Below, in pieces: positions 17,427 to 25,920 of a DNA stretch of 64,000 nt; the first letter of the stretch is position 1, and each line of letters begins with the position of its first letter. This stretch comes from Pseudoduganella buxea (GTDB lineage: Bacteria; Pseudomonadota; Gammaproteobacteria; Burkholderiales; Burkholderiaceae_D). The stretch covers positions 1 through 64,000 of the forward strand of contig NZ_WNKZ01000001.1 in NCBI RefSeq assembly GCF_009720835.1, given 5' to 3'. The notes under the pieces were generated by a model. The model did not search any database. It saw only the letters and a program-made list of their open reading frames with translations, and was not told the DNA's origin. The translations under genes and the position numbers were made by a program.

Positions 17427-20400
17427 ATGAAAACACTGTTATGGCGATCGCTGCTGCTGATCGTCACCTTTCTGTGTGTACATGCGCAGGCATCGCCGAT
17501 TCTTTACCTGCAACCGGAGCGGCAGACAGCGCAACCGGGCGCGCCGGTCGTCATGGGCCTGTGGATTCGCGATCTCGATTTTCCTGCCGACACGGTGGGC
17601 GCCTTCGATGTCGAACTGAATTACGACGACGATTTCCTGCGGCTGGCATCGGTGCGCTTCGGTCCTGCCCTGGGCGCGCCGTCCGAAAGGATCGAGCAGA
17701 TCACCGTCGGTGTGCCTGGCGACGACCCCGCCAGCGTGCGCATGGTCGTCGTCTCGCTGCTGGAAGCGTCCCCCGACGACTGCTATTTTTGCCAACCCGG
17801 CCCTTACCTGGTGGATCTGCAGTCCGACATGTTCCAGCTGGCCACCCTGACCTTCGATTGGATTCACGCCGGTCCCGGCACGACCACCGTCGACTTCTCC
17901 TATGCCCTGCTGGCGGATGGCTACGGCGAAATACTGCCGGTGGCCGCCCTGATCCCCGCCCAGGTCGGCATCCCGGAGCCGGGCACGGCCATGCTGGTCG
18001 GGATGGGTTTGCTGGCAATGTTGTGCGGCCGCCGGCCTGGCGCCGGGACGCCGGTACGCCGGCGCCTGCCGGCACTGTGGGCCGTCGTGCTGTTGACTGT
18101 GGCGGGAACGGCCGGGGCCCAGCCGGTGCGGCCCGGCACCCACCAGCCTTTCCTGCTGGTGGCCACGAACACGCCGACGCTGGACGCCTATTTCATTCGC
18201 GGCGACGGTGCATATGACCGCGTCGCCGTCGGCGGCACGCCCAATGGCGCCAGGCTCGCCGAAATGGCGATCGCCGATTTCGATGGCGACGGCACGCTCG
18301 ATTTCGTGGCCGCCAGCAACGAGAATCCTGCCCGGCTCTACCTCTTCCGCAGGACGGGTGCCCACAGCTTTACCCAGCCGATCCTGATCGGCAGCCTGGA
18401 GTATGACGAGAAAGCGGCGTATCAGATCCGGCGCCGCCGTCCGGAACTGGCGCCGGACTACGGCATGGGCCTGATGGCAGGGGACGTGGACGCCGATGAC
18501 GACATCGATATCGTCGAGACCGTCAATGACAACCTCGGCAGCGCCACCCCCGGGATTGGCCACGGCAATGTATGGCTCAACGACGGCAGCGGCACCTTCA
18601 CCCGAAAAGCGGGTGCTTTCGAATTTCCGTCCTTCGGCTACGCCCTCGGTATCAGCACGACGCTTGCCCACCTCGATGGCGACCGCTATCCGGACCTGCT
18701 CGTCAGCGAAGGGGATGGTGAAAGAACCTCGGATCTGTACGTACTACGTGGCAGTGCGTCGGGAACGTTCGGTGCGCCGGTCCGCCTGCTGGGCTTGCCC
18801 CACGCCGCCACCTTCCTCAGCGTCGGCAATATCGACGACGGCGGCGCGGATATCCTGGAAGGCATGGACGACGATGGCGATCCCGGCCAGATCTACGGCT
18901 TGCTGCGTTCCCGGGACGGCAGCCTCGATCCCACGCCTGTCGACATCGTTGACACGAGCCAGGTGGAAAGCGGCAACGACATGCCCGGCAGCGGCAGGTT
19001 CCAGCTCTACGATGTCAATGGCGACGGCGTGCTCGACATCGTCGCCGCCCCGGCGCTGGCCGGCCCCGTCGCCGACACCCTTGCCAGGGCAAGGCTCGAG
19101 TACTACCAGGGCCTGGGCGACGGCCGCTTCGGGCCGGCGCAGGTGATCGCGCCGGAAATACTCGTCAATACCGGCTTTACGGCGCCGGTGCAGCCGCTGG
19201 ACCCGCCCTGGCCACGCTTCATGCTGGCGGCCAAGGGGCAACCGACGCTGGACGCCTATTTCACGCTCGACGGCACCCGGCTTGCCGCGCCCGTCGCGGT
19301 AGGCGAATCGCCCGCCGGCGCCGTGCTGGCCGAAACCGCGGTAGCCGATTTCGATGGCGACGGGCAGCTCGATTTCGTCGCCGCGGCCAATGAGCCGAAC
19401 GGCGAGGTGTACCTGTATCGCAGGACGGGGCCGCTAACCTTTGCCGAACCGGTCCGTATCGGTGCCCTGGCGGACGATCCGAAAGTGAACTACCAGTTCG
19501 CCAGGGGGCGCCCCGACCTCGCGCCCGACTACGGCCTGGGCCTGATTCCCGTCGACCTGGACGACGATGGCGACGTCGATCTGCTGGAAGGGGTCAACCG
19601 CGACTTCGGCGAAAACCTCTACTGGATCGCCGGCGGCAATGCCTGGCTGAACGACGGCGCTGGCAACTTCACCGTCACGCAGGACACCTTCGACTTTTCA
19701 TCGCTTTCCACCGGCTGGACGCTGGCCATGAGTGCCACCTTGGGCGACCTGAACGGAGACGGCAAGCCCGATATGCTCGTCAGCGAACAGTCCAGCGGCG
19801 GCGACGTGCGATCGCGCGTGTATGCATTGATGGGCGGTGGGGACGGCACCTTCGCTGCGCCCTCGCTCGTATTCACCACGCCGCATCCGGCCACGTTCAT
19901 CAGCATGGGCGATGTCAACAATAACGGCACCACCGATGCGCTGGTCGGCATGGATGACGACGGCGACCCGGGACAGGTCTACGTTTACATCGGCTTCGGC
20001 GATGGCACTTTCTACGAGGAAGCGCAGGCGGCGTTCGATACCGCGCCGGCGACCGAAGGGGGCAGCGACGAAGCGGGCGGCGGCAAGTTCCAGCTGGTCG
20101 ACCTGACCGGCGACGGCGTACTGGACGTGGTGGCAAGTCCCGCCCTCGAAGGGCCCGTCGACGACGTGCTGCCGCCGGCCTGGCTCCGGGTGTACCGCGG
20201 GCGCGGCAATGGCCGTTACGACCTGCTGACCCAGGCGCCCGGCACCATGCTGGTCAATACGGGCTTCTCGGCGCCGTATGCCCGTCCGGCACCGGGCTTC
20301 CTGCGTTTCGACTTGAATGGCGACGGCAATACCGACCTGCGCGACATGGCGTATCTGACGGGGCCGCGGCAGCCGGCGATACGCCCGTACGATCCGCTGG

Positions 20401-20495
20401 AAATGAACCACGACGGCTTCATCGACGTGGCCGATGCACGCCTGCTGGTACTGCGCTGCACGGCCCCGCGCTGCATCCGCTTGCCGCGGGATTGA
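17427..20495 (+). CDS. cohesin-like / internal PEP-CTERM / FG-GAP / dockerin-like surface protein
   Basis: A 1022-residue exported protein with an extraordinary order. Residues 1-22 form a signal peptide and about 23-170 a cohesin-like beta domain. Residues 182-203 are a PEP-CTERM signal (IPEPGTA, hydrophobic stretch, CGRR) of the kind cut by exosortase, normally at the very C-terminus. A second signal-like segment follows at 211-231 ([21 protein letters not shown]). Two long related modules of about 356 residues each start at PTLDAYF near residues 250 and 606 and are rich in DFDGDG-type FG-GAP calcium motifs. The end ([13 protein letters not shown] ... [14 protein letters not shown]) resembles a type I dockerin. 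GAGGAGG precedes the ATG. It reads as a fusion of two genes through loss of a stop codon, or a sequencing error. Confidence 0.8.
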   Translation: MKTLLWRSLLLIVTFLCVHAQASPILYLQPERQTAQPGAPVVMGLWIRDLDFPADTVGAFDVELNYDDDFLRLASVRFGPALGAPSERIEQITVGVPGDDPASVRMVVVSLLEASPDDCYFCQPGPYLVDLQSDMFQLATLTFDWIHAGPGTTTVDFSYALLADGYGEILPVAALIPAQVGIPEPGTAMLVGMGLLAMLCGRRPGAGTPVRRRLPALWAVVLLTVAGTAGAQPVRPGTHQPFLLVATNTPTLDAYFIRGDGAYDRVAVGGTPNGARLAEMAIADFDGDGTLDFVAASNENPARLYLFRRTGAHSFTQPILIGSLEYDEKAAYQIRRRRPELAPDYGMGLMAGDVDADDDIDIVETVNDNLGSATPGIGHGNVWLNDGSGTFTRKAGAFEFPSFGYALGISTTLAHLDGDRYPDLLVSEGDGERTSDLYVLRGSASGTFGAPVRLLGLPHAATFLSVGNIDDGGADILEGMDDDGDPGQIYGLLRSRDGSLDPTPVDIVDTSQVESGNDMPGSGRFQLYDVNGDGVLDIVAAPALAGPVADTLARARLEYYQGLGDGRFGPAQVIAPEILVNTGFTAPVQPLDPPWPRFMLAAKGQPTLDAYFTLDGTRLAAPVAVGESPAGAVLAETAVADFDGDGQLDFVAAANEPNGEVYLYRRTGPLTFAEPVRIGALADDPKVNYQFARGRPDLAPDYGLGLIPVDLDDDGDVDLLEGVNRDFGENLYWIAGGNAWLNDGAGNFTVTQDTFDFSSLSTGWTLAMSATLGDLNGDGKPDMLVSEQSSGGDVRSRVYALMGGGDGTFAAPSLVFTTPHPATFISMGDVNNNGTTDALVGMDDDGDPGQVYVYIGFGDGTFYEEAQAAFDTAPATEGGSDEAGGGKFQLVDLTGDGVLDVVASPALEGPVDDVLPPAWLRVYRGRGNGRYDLLTQAPGTMLVNTGFSAPYARPAPGFLRFDLNGDGNTDLRDMAYLTGPRQPAIRPYDPLEMNHDGFIDVADARLLVLRCTAPRCIRLPRD

Positions 20496-20505
20496 GCACC
20501 AGTTC

Positions 20506-20534
20506 GGGAAGCCGCGCGGCAAGCACGGCTTCCC
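20506..20534. terminator. stem-loop between convergent genes
   Basis: GGGAAGCCG / CGGCTTCCC with an 11-base loop lies in the gap between the convergent stops at 20495 and 20552. It could end transcription from either side; T-tracts are absent. Confidence 0.4.
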
Positions 20535-20551
20535 GCCCCGAACGCCGGCCG

Positions 20552-21163
20552 TCAGGCCGCCGTACGGCTGGCCCGCAGCCACCCTTCCAGCTGGTCGAAC
20601 CGGTCGAAGCCCCAGAACGGTTCGCCATCGGCAAGCACGAACGGCACGCCGAACACGCCTTTCGCCAGCGCCGCATCGCACTCCCCTTTCAGCGCTTCCT
20701 TGATCGCCTCGCCGTGCATGCCCTGCACCAGCGCGTCGGGGTCCGCGCCCACTTCCGCGCCGATGCGCAGCACCGCTTCTTCCTTGCCGATATCGATGGC
20801 TTCGCTGTGATGGGCCGCCAGGCAGCGCCGCGCGAACGCCACCGCCATCGGCTCGCCATGTTCGCGCCGCAGCCACAGCATCGCGCGCGGTGCGGCCAGC
20901 AGCAGCTGCGGCGGCAGCTCCGGCATGCGGAACGGGATGCCGTGCAGGCGCGCCGTACGCGCCATGTCATGCACCATGTACGGCCCCAGCAGCGGGACGG
21001 TGGGACCGGGCCGGCCGCCCGTCACCTTGAAGAAGACGGCCAGCAGCACGGGATGCCAACGCACCGTGCGGCCGTGGCGGGCCGCCAGTGCGTCGATGCG
21101 CGTCGAGGCGAAGTAGGCGTACGGCGAAGCGAAATCGAAATAGAAATCGATGGGGGCGTTCAT
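20552..21163 (-). CDS. 2-hydroxychromene-2-carboxylate isomerase / DsbA-family (GST kappa-like)
   Basis: A 203-residue thioredoxin-fold protein starting IDFYFDFASPYAYFAS, the glutathione-binding segment of 2-hydroxychromene-2-carboxylate isomerases and kappa-class GSTs, with the catalytic Ser in place of Cys. The C-terminal GVFGVPFVLADGEPFWGFDRFDQLE is also typical. Such enzymes isomerise intermediates of naphthalene and related aromatic degradation using glutathione, but the family is broad and the true substrate is unknown. It is the second gene of a leftward unit after a 46-residue membrane protein, apparently under control of the TetR operator at 21341-21360. Confidence 0.85.
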   Translation of the reverse strand: MNAPIDFYFDFASPYAYFASTRIDALAARHGRTVRWHPVLLAVFFKVTGGRPGPTVPLLGPYMVHDMARTARLHGIPFRMPELPPQLLLAAPRAMLWLRREHGEPMAVAFARRCLAAHHSEAIDIGKEEAVLRIGAEVGADPDALVQGMHGEAIKEALKGECDAALAKGVFGVPFVLADGEPFWGFDRFDQLEGWLRASRTAA

Positions 21164-21188
21164 GAGCTCTCCTTGGTTGACAGCGGTA

Positions 21189-21329
21189 TTACCAGCAGTG
21201 GCCGAAGTCGTCGTTCGACTCCGGAATGGCACGCAGCACGTCGGCTACGCGGTGACGCAACAGGAAATAGATACCGAATATGCCGAGACCGGCGGCGGCC
21301 GGCAGCGCCAGCCCTATCAGGATGTTCAT
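21189..21329 (-). CDS. small single-pass membrane protein (46 aa)
   Basis: A 46-residue ORF beginning MNILIGLALPAAAGLGIFGI, one hydrophobic helix of about 20 residues followed by LLRHRVADVLRAIPESNDDF and a short end with HCW. The soluble tail would lie in the cytoplasm by the positive-inside rule. GGAG seven bases upstream supports translation. It lies between the isomerase gene (25 bases away, same direction) and a palindrome matching the one upstream of the TetR gene, so it is the likely first gene of the regulated operon. No family is recognised. Confidence 0.65.
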   Translation of the reverse strand: MNILIGLALPAAAGLGIFGIYFLLRHRVADVLRAIPESNDDFGHCW

Positions 21330-21340
21330 CGCTCGCTCCA

Positions 21341-21360
21341 TTTCGCACACCCGTGCGAAA
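21341..21360. promoter_or_regulatory. TetR-type operator 1
   Basis: TTTCGCAC-ACCC-GTGCGAAA, perfect 8-bp arms, 12 bases upstream of the small membrane-protein start. It matches the site upstream of the TetR gene at 15 of 16 arm positions, so both are likely bound by the regulator at 21411-22025. Confidence 0.7.
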
Positions 21361-21410
21361 CAAGGTCCAAAAAACGGGATGGCGCACCATCCCCTCGTTG
21401 TTTCTGCCTA

Positions 21411-22025
21411 TTACTCCAGTTCGTTGAAACTGCGATACGTGGAGATCAGCCGGTTGAACGCCCGCTGCATGCGCTTCGGTGCCGCCGCGTCGCGCAGGAA
21501 GCGCACGTCGTGCATCACGCCGATGATCAGGCTGTAGATCTCGAACACCAGCTGTTCGGGGTCCGTGTCCGGGCGCAGGTGGCCGGCATCCATGGCCTGC
21601 AGCACGGTGCGGCGCATCGACGCCCGCCAGCGCGACACGCCCTGCTCGACCCGGTCGCGCAGCGGCCCTTCCAGGTCGTCGAATTCGAAGGCACCCGCCG
21701 TGTACAGGCAGGAATTGCGCGTGCCTTCCTCGGTGACCTTCTTCAGCCACAGCTGCACCTGCTGCACCAGGCGCGGCAGGCCGGCCGGCTGCTGCAGGGC
21801 CGGCATGAAGACCTCCTGGGCGAAGCGGCGGTCGTATTCGTCCAGCACGGCGCCCTGCAGGCTTTCCAGCGAGCCCACGCGGGAAAACACGCCGCTCTTG
21901 CTGATACCGGTGCGCTTGGCCAGCTCGCCCAGGGACAGCTTGCCGATGCCGTCCTGCGCGGCCATGTCCATGGCGGCATCCATGATGGTGGCGTAGGTTG
22001 CTTCGCTTTTGGCCGAGGTGTTCAT
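21411..22025 (-). CDS. TetR/AcrR family transcriptional regulator
   Basis: A 204-residue repressor. The N-terminal helix-turn-helix is at residues about 29-60 (LSLGELAKRTGISKSGVFSRVGSLESLQGAVL). The C-terminal ligand-binding half contains SCLYTAGAFEFDDLEGPLRDRV, seen in TetR proteins with a TetR_C_6-like domain. The start at 22025 was chosen because the coding pattern begins there. It lies between two near-identical operators, one before its own gene and one before the small membrane protein/isomerase operon. Autorepression plus control of that operon is the simplest model; the divergent SRPBCC gene may also be affected. Confidence 0.92.
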   Translation of the reverse strand: MNTSAKSEATYATIMDAAMDMAAQDGIGKLSLGELAKRTGISKSGVFSRVGSLESLQGAVLDEYDRRFAQEVFMPALQQPAGLPRLVQQVQLWLKKVTEEGTRNSCLYTAGAFEFDDLEGPLRDRVEQGVSRWRASMRRTVLQAMDAGHLRPDTDPEQLVFEIYSLIIGVMHDVRFLRDAAAPKRMQRAFNRLISTYRSFNELE

Positions 22026-22034
22026 GCGTGAAAC

Positions 22035-22054
22035 TTTAGCACAGGTGTGCGAAA
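22035..22054. promoter_or_regulatory. TetR-type operator 2 (autoregulatory)
   Basis: TTTAGCAC-AGGT-GTGCGAAA, ten bases upstream of the TetR start and 35 bases from the divergent SRPBCC start. It differs from operator 1 by one base in the arms. Confidence 0.7.
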
Positions 22055-22088
22055 TAACAAGCATATTTTTGATTGCCAGGATGCGACA

Positions 22089-23204
22089 ATGGCGCTTTTG
22101 CCTGCCGTACCCATGACGACTCCCTCTTCTACCGCACGCATCGTCTGGCCCCTCGTTATCGGCGTGCTGTATGGCATGTCGCTGCGTCTCGGCCTCGCCA
22201 GGGACCCCACCGGTCTGTGGAAGATCGTTTCGACCGCCTTCCTCATTGTCACGCCGTTCTCGCTGGGCGCGCTGGCGGTGCTGATGGCGGCGCGTGTGGG
22301 CCCGACGACGCCCCGGCGCGATGCCGGCGTGGCGGCCAAGGCGATGCTGCTGTTTCTCGTGACGATGTTCGTCTCCCTGCTGGAAGGACTGCTCTGCATC
22401 GTGCTGGTGCTGCCCGTCTTCATGCTGGCCTCCGTGCTGGGCGGCATGCTGGCCGGTTGGCTGCACCGCCACGCGCAAGCCGGCAAGGGGACGGTGTCGG
22501 CCATTGCCCTGCTGCCGCTGCTGTGCGGCCCGCTGGAAGCCTCCCTGCCGCCGGCGCAGAGCGAGCAGGTCGTCTCGACGAACCTGCATATCGACGCGCC
22601 GCCCGGCGTCGTGTTCGACCAGCTGGCCGACGTGCGCCGGATTCGGCACGATGAGCTGGGCTTTGCCTTTGTTCACCTGATCGGCTTGCCCAAGCCCATC
22701 GAGGCCGACATGCAGGGCAGCGGCCCCGGGGCCGTGCGTGTGTCGCGCTGGGAAAAGAACGTGCATTTCGAGGAGATCATCACCACGTGGGAGCGGCCCC
22801 GTGCAATGCACTACCGCTTCCACATTCCGCCCGGCGGCATTCCGCGCGATGCGCTGGACGAACATGTGGAATTGGGCGGCGCCTATTTCACCGTGCTCGA
22901 TGGCGGCTACGATCTGGCGCCCGCGCCCGGCGGGGGCACCACGCTGACGTTGACGACGCGCTTCCTGAACAGATCACAGCTCAAGCTCTATGGCGACCTG
23001 TGGGGTCGCATGGTGCTGCAGGACTTCCACCGCGCCATCCTGGGCCTGATGCGCTCGCGCGCGGAAGCGGCAAAGGCGGTCGCGGCGGCTTGTGCGCCGG
23101 CCACGTCAAGCGCACCGTACACTTGTACTGCTCAACCGTTCCTTACACAACCATTTAAGGTGGCATCGCATATGCAGACCAGCACGCCGGCAGAGGCACG
23201 TTGA
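22089..23204 (+). CDS. membrane protein with C-terminal SRPBCC (START-like) domain
   Basis: A 371-residue protein. The first 165 residues contain about four hydrophobic segments (IVWPLVIGVLYGMSL, IVSTAFLIVTPFSLGALAVLMAA, AMLLFLVTMFVSLLEGLLCIVLVLPVFMLASVLGGMLAG, AIALLPLLCGPLEA). The rest looks like an SRPBCC hydrophobic-ligand domain (LHIDAPPGVVFDQLADV ... LTLTTRFLNRSQLKLYGDLWGRMVLQDFHRAILGLMRSRAE). AGGA before 22089 supports that start; 22113 is possible. It diverges from the TetR gene across operator 2 and overlaps the next start in a TGATG junction. Function unknown; lipid or hydrophobic-ligand handling at the membrane is plausible. Confidence 0.7.
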   Translation: MALLPAVPMTTPSSTARIVWPLVIGVLYGMSLRLGLARDPTGLWKIVSTAFLIVTPFSLGALAVLMAARVGPTTPRRDAGVAAKAMLLFLVTMFVSLLEGLLCIVLVLPVFMLASVLGGMLAGWLHRHAQAGKGTVSAIALLPLLCGPLEASLPPAQSEQVVSTNLHIDAPPGVVFDQLADVRRIRHDELGFAFVHLIGLPKPIEADMQGSGPGAVRVSRWEKNVHFEEIITTWERPRAMHYRFHIPPGGIPRDALDEHVELGGAYFTVLDGGYDLAPAPGGGTTLTLTTRFLNRSQLKLYGDLWGRMVLQDFHRAILGLMRSRAEAAKAVAAACAPATSSAPYTCTAQPFLTQPFKVASHMQTSTPAEAR

Positions 23205-23968
23205 TGGCGGCCATTGCGCCGTGGGCCCAGGCGGCCGGCTGGGGCCTGCTGGCCGGTGCCGCGCTGCTGCTGGGGGCCGCCGTGGGCTACTGGATCAAGG
23301 TGCCGCAGCGGCTGATCGCCGCCATCATGGCCTTCGGCAGCGGCGTGCTCATTTCCGCGCTGTCGTTCGAGCTGATGGACGAAGCGTTTGCCCAGGGCGG
23401 CTTCCAGTCCACCGCCATCGGCTTCCTCGGCGGCGCGCTGGTGTACACGGCGGCCAACCGCGTGCTGACCGCCCATGGCGCGAAGCACCGCAAGCGCTCG
23501 GGCGGCCACCAGCCCACCCAGGCCGACAACGCCCACAGCGGCACGGCCATCGCCATCGGCGCGCTGCTGGACGGCATACCGGAGTCGATCGTCATCGGCC
23601 TGTCGATGCTGAAAGGCGGCACCGTCAGCGCCGTCACGGTGGCGGCCATCTTCCTGTCGAATATCCCGGAGGGCCTGTCCAGCGCGGCAGGCATGAAGAA
23701 GGCCGGGCGCAGCATGGCCTACATCTTCGGCATCTGGGGCGGCATCACGCTGGCATCAGGCGCCGCCGCACTGGCCGGCTACACCCTGTTCAGTGGGCTG
23801 GCGCCGGAACTGATCGCCGCCACGACGGCCGTGGCCGCCGGCGCCATCCTGGCCATGCTGGCCGACACGATGATTCCCGAAGCCTTCGAGGAAGCCCACG
23901 ATTTCGCCGGCCTGATCACCGTCGCCGGCTTCCTGTGCGCCTTCGCCCTCAGCAAGCTGGGCGGCTAA
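23204..23968 (+). CDS. ZIP-family metal transporter
   Basis: A 254-residue inner-membrane protein with about seven or eight hydrophobic segments. The family's metal-binding helices are visible as GALLDGIPESIVIGLSML and FLSNIPEGLSSAAGMKKAG; a third acidic motif, DTMIPEAFEEAHDFAG, is near the end. The loop AHGAKHRKRSGGHQPTQADNAHSG is His-rich, as in ZIP cytoplasmic loops. Zinc or another divalent cation is the likely substrate. The HN.PEG motif is changed to SNIPEG and DGIPES. The start at 23204 overlaps the SRPBCC stop. Confidence 0.85.
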   Translation: MAAIAPWAQAAGWGLLAGAALLLGAAVGYWIKVPQRLIAAIMAFGSGVLISALSFELMDEAFAQGGFQSTAIGFLGGALVYTAANRVLTAHGAKHRKRSGGHQPTQADNAHSGTAIAIGALLDGIPESIVIGLSMLKGGTVSAVTVAAIFLSNIPEGLSSAAGMKKAGRSMAYIFGIWGGITLASGAAALAGYTLFSGLAPELIAATTAVAAGAILAMLADTMIPEAFEEAHDFAGLITVAGFLCAFALSKLGG

Positions 23969-23972
23969 GCTC

Positions 23973-24003
23973 GGAAAATTCGGGGACTGTCCCCGAATTT
24001 TCC
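23973..24003. repeat. REP-like palindrome (15-bp arms) after the ZIP gene
   Basis: Perfect inverted repeat with 15-bp arms around a single T (GGAAAATTCGGGGAC-T-GTCCCCGAATTTTCC), five bases after the ZIP stop. Its core GGGGACTGTCCCC recurs at 42270 and 44341. It may double as a terminator. Confidence 0.75.
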
Positions 24004-24045
24004 TAGGCCGGCGGGGCAGCAGCGCGTAGGTGCCGGCCGCGCCCA
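24003..24045. repeat. 43-bp duplicate of the ankyrin-gene 3' end (left copy)
   Basis: Matches 25877-25920 at 42 of 44 aligned positions (one substitution, one missing base). The original encodes the C-terminus of the ankyrin protein on the minus strand. The two copies bracket the PAS/GGDEF/EAL gene. The left copy abuts the palindrome, suggesting the ankyrin gene once ended there. Confidence 0.8.
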
Positions 24046-24148
24046 GGCGCCCGATCGTCTCTCGAAGGCGAATGCGACTAGAATGGGGTGATCCCACCGT
24101 TTGCACACGAGCGGTGCCTGCAGGGCCCATGCGAACGGAAGTTGAACG

Positions 24149-25873
24149 ATGGAAAACCAGAGTTACTCCAGTTCTCCCCGCCCGGCGGATGCCGGCGCGA
24201 GGCAGCCTGCCCCGGCTCACCTTGGCGACATGCTTGATAGCCTGAGCGATGGCTTCATGTCCATGGACCGGTCGTGGCGCTTCACCTATCTCAACCATAC
24301 GGCTGAACGCTACTTGCAGCAGAAGCGGGAAAATCTGCTCGACCGCGACATATGGCAGTGTTTCCCGGAGTTGGCAGACTCCGACTACGGCCGCGTTTAT
24401 CGGCAGACGGCGGCAACTGGACAGCCCGGCCGGCACACTGACTATTACGCACCGCTCAAGACCTGGTTCGAGGTGCGCTCATTTGCCCACGACGAGGGCA
24501 TCACCGTGCTCTTCCGCGACGTCACATGCGACCACCAGCACGAGGCGCAGCTGGAATTTGAAGCCAATCACGACTACCTGACCGGCCTGCCCAATCGGCG
24601 TAAGTGCATGGAAGTGCTGTCACACGCGGCCACCGAGGCTGCTTGTGCGGACTTGACCCGTGGCGTTTCCCTGGCGGTGCTGTTTATCGACCTGGACCAT
24701 TTCAAGGAAGTCAACGACGCCTGCGGTCATGCAGTTGGCGACGGGCTGCTGCGCGACTTTGCGAACAGGCTGCTCGCGATGCTCGAACCTGCTGTCTTCG
24801 CCGCGCACGTGGGGGGCGATAAGTTTGTTCTCTTGTTGTCCAATACGACCGAAAGCGCCGCAGAAGCGTTAGGGCACGCGGTGCTCAGGGAGTTCGTCAC
24901 GCCATTTGAAGCGGGCGGAAGAGTCGTGTCGCTGTCCGCCAGCATTGGCATCGCGCTGCTGAGAGAAGCATCGGAATCAGCCGAGACGCTGCTGAGTCAC
25001 GCTGACACGGCCATGTATGCAGCGAAGTCATCTGGCCGGGCCCGGGTGCGCATGTTCGATGAAGCACTCGACCGGGGCATGCGTGATCGCCTTGCCTTGC
25101 GCATGGATCTTCGCGAGGCGTTCGCGGCGAAGCAGTTCGAGCTTCATTTTCAGCCCCAATTAGCACTCGCGGACGCAGCCCCGGTTGGCGCCGAGGCGCT
25201 ACTTCGCTGGCGCCACCCTGAAAGAGGTCTGCTCGCGCCGGCCGCATTTCTGGAGGTATTACTCGACTCGACCTACGAACAAACCCTCGTCGACTGGCTG
25301 ATCAATGCAGTTTGCGAGCAAATTGGCGCATGGCGGCGCCTGGGCGTATGCAATCTGCGGATCGGCTTCAATTTATCGGCTCGACAACTGCTGGCGACGG
25401 GACTTGTGGATAAAATACTCCGTATCGCGAGCGCACATGACGTCTCCCCTGCCATGCTCGACGTCGAAGTCACGGAGGACTCCCTGATTAGCGATATGGA
25501 AAAGGCCACGTCGGTTCTTGCCGCGTTGAAGCAGGCAGGCATATCCACATCGCTGGACGACTTCGGCTCCGGATACTCCAGTCTCGGCTACCTGGTCCGA
25601 TTACCTATCGACACACTGAAGATCGACAGGTCGTTTGTCCAGGCACTCGTCGTTTCAGAGAAGGCATCGGCGGTCATCCGGGGCATTGTCGGCCTCGCCC
25701 GGTCCCTGGGCATGAAAACGGTCGCGGAAGGCGTCGAGACCGAGCGCCAGGCCGCAGAGCTGAAGGACGCCGGGTGCGATGTCATCCAGGGCTATCTAAT
25801 CAGCCGCCCACTTCCATCGCATGCCCTTGCGGAATTCATGCAACTGTCGGCGGGACGTCGAATGCCTGGCTAG
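24149..25873 (+). CDS. PAS-GGDEF-EAL protein with degenerate GGDEF (probable c-di-GMP phosphodiesterase)
   Basis: A 574-residue cytoplasmic signalling protein. Residues about 25-130 form a PAS domain (LDSLSDGFMSMDRSWRFTYLNHTAE...). The GGDEF domain follows (HDYLTGLPNRR ... FIDLDHFKEVND), but its active site reads GGDKF, so the catalytic Glu is a Lys and cyclase activity is unlikely. The EAL domain is complete: EALLRW, FNLSARQL, EVTEDSLI, LDDFGSGYSSLGYL, KIDRSFV, VAEGVET and QGYLISRPL. It therefore probably hydrolyses c-di-GMP. The gene is bracketed by copies of the 3' end of the ankyrin gene, so it appears inserted. Confidence 0.9.
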   Translation: MENQSYSSSPRPADAGARQPAPAHLGDMLDSLSDGFMSMDRSWRFTYLNHTAERYLQQKRENLLDRDIWQCFPELADSDYGRVYRQTAATGQPGRHTDYYAPLKTWFEVRSFAHDEGITVLFRDVTCDHQHEAQLEFEANHDYLTGLPNRRKCMEVLSHAATEAACADLTRGVSLAVLFIDLDHFKEVNDACGHAVGDGLLRDFANRLLAMLEPAVFAAHVGGDKFVLLLSNTTESAAEALGHAVLREFVTPFEAGGRVVSLSASIGIALLREASESAETLLSHADTAMYAAKSSGRARVRMFDEALDRGMRDRLALRMDLREAFAAKQFELHFQPQLALADAAPVGAEALLRWRHPERGLLAPAAFLEVLLDSTYEQTLVDWLINAVCEQIGAWRRLGVCNLRIGFNLSARQLLATGLVDKILRIASAHDVSPAMLDVEVTEDSLISDMEKATSVLAALKQAGISTSLDDFGSGYSSLGYLVRLPIDTLKIDRSFVQALVVSEKASAVIRGIVGLARSLGMKTVAEGVETERQAAELKDAGCDVIQGYLISRPLPSHALAEFMQLSAGRRMPG

Positions 25874-25876
25874 GCG

Positions 25877-25920
25877 CTAGGCCGGCGGGGCCAGCAGCGC
25901 GTAGGTGTCGGCCGCGCCCA
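25877..25920. repeat. 44-bp ankyrin-gene 3' end (right, original copy)
   Basis: Includes the stop codon and last 14 codons of the ankyrin gene. See the left copy at 24003-24045; together they form a direct repeat flanking the GGDEF/EAL gene. Confidence 0.8.
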
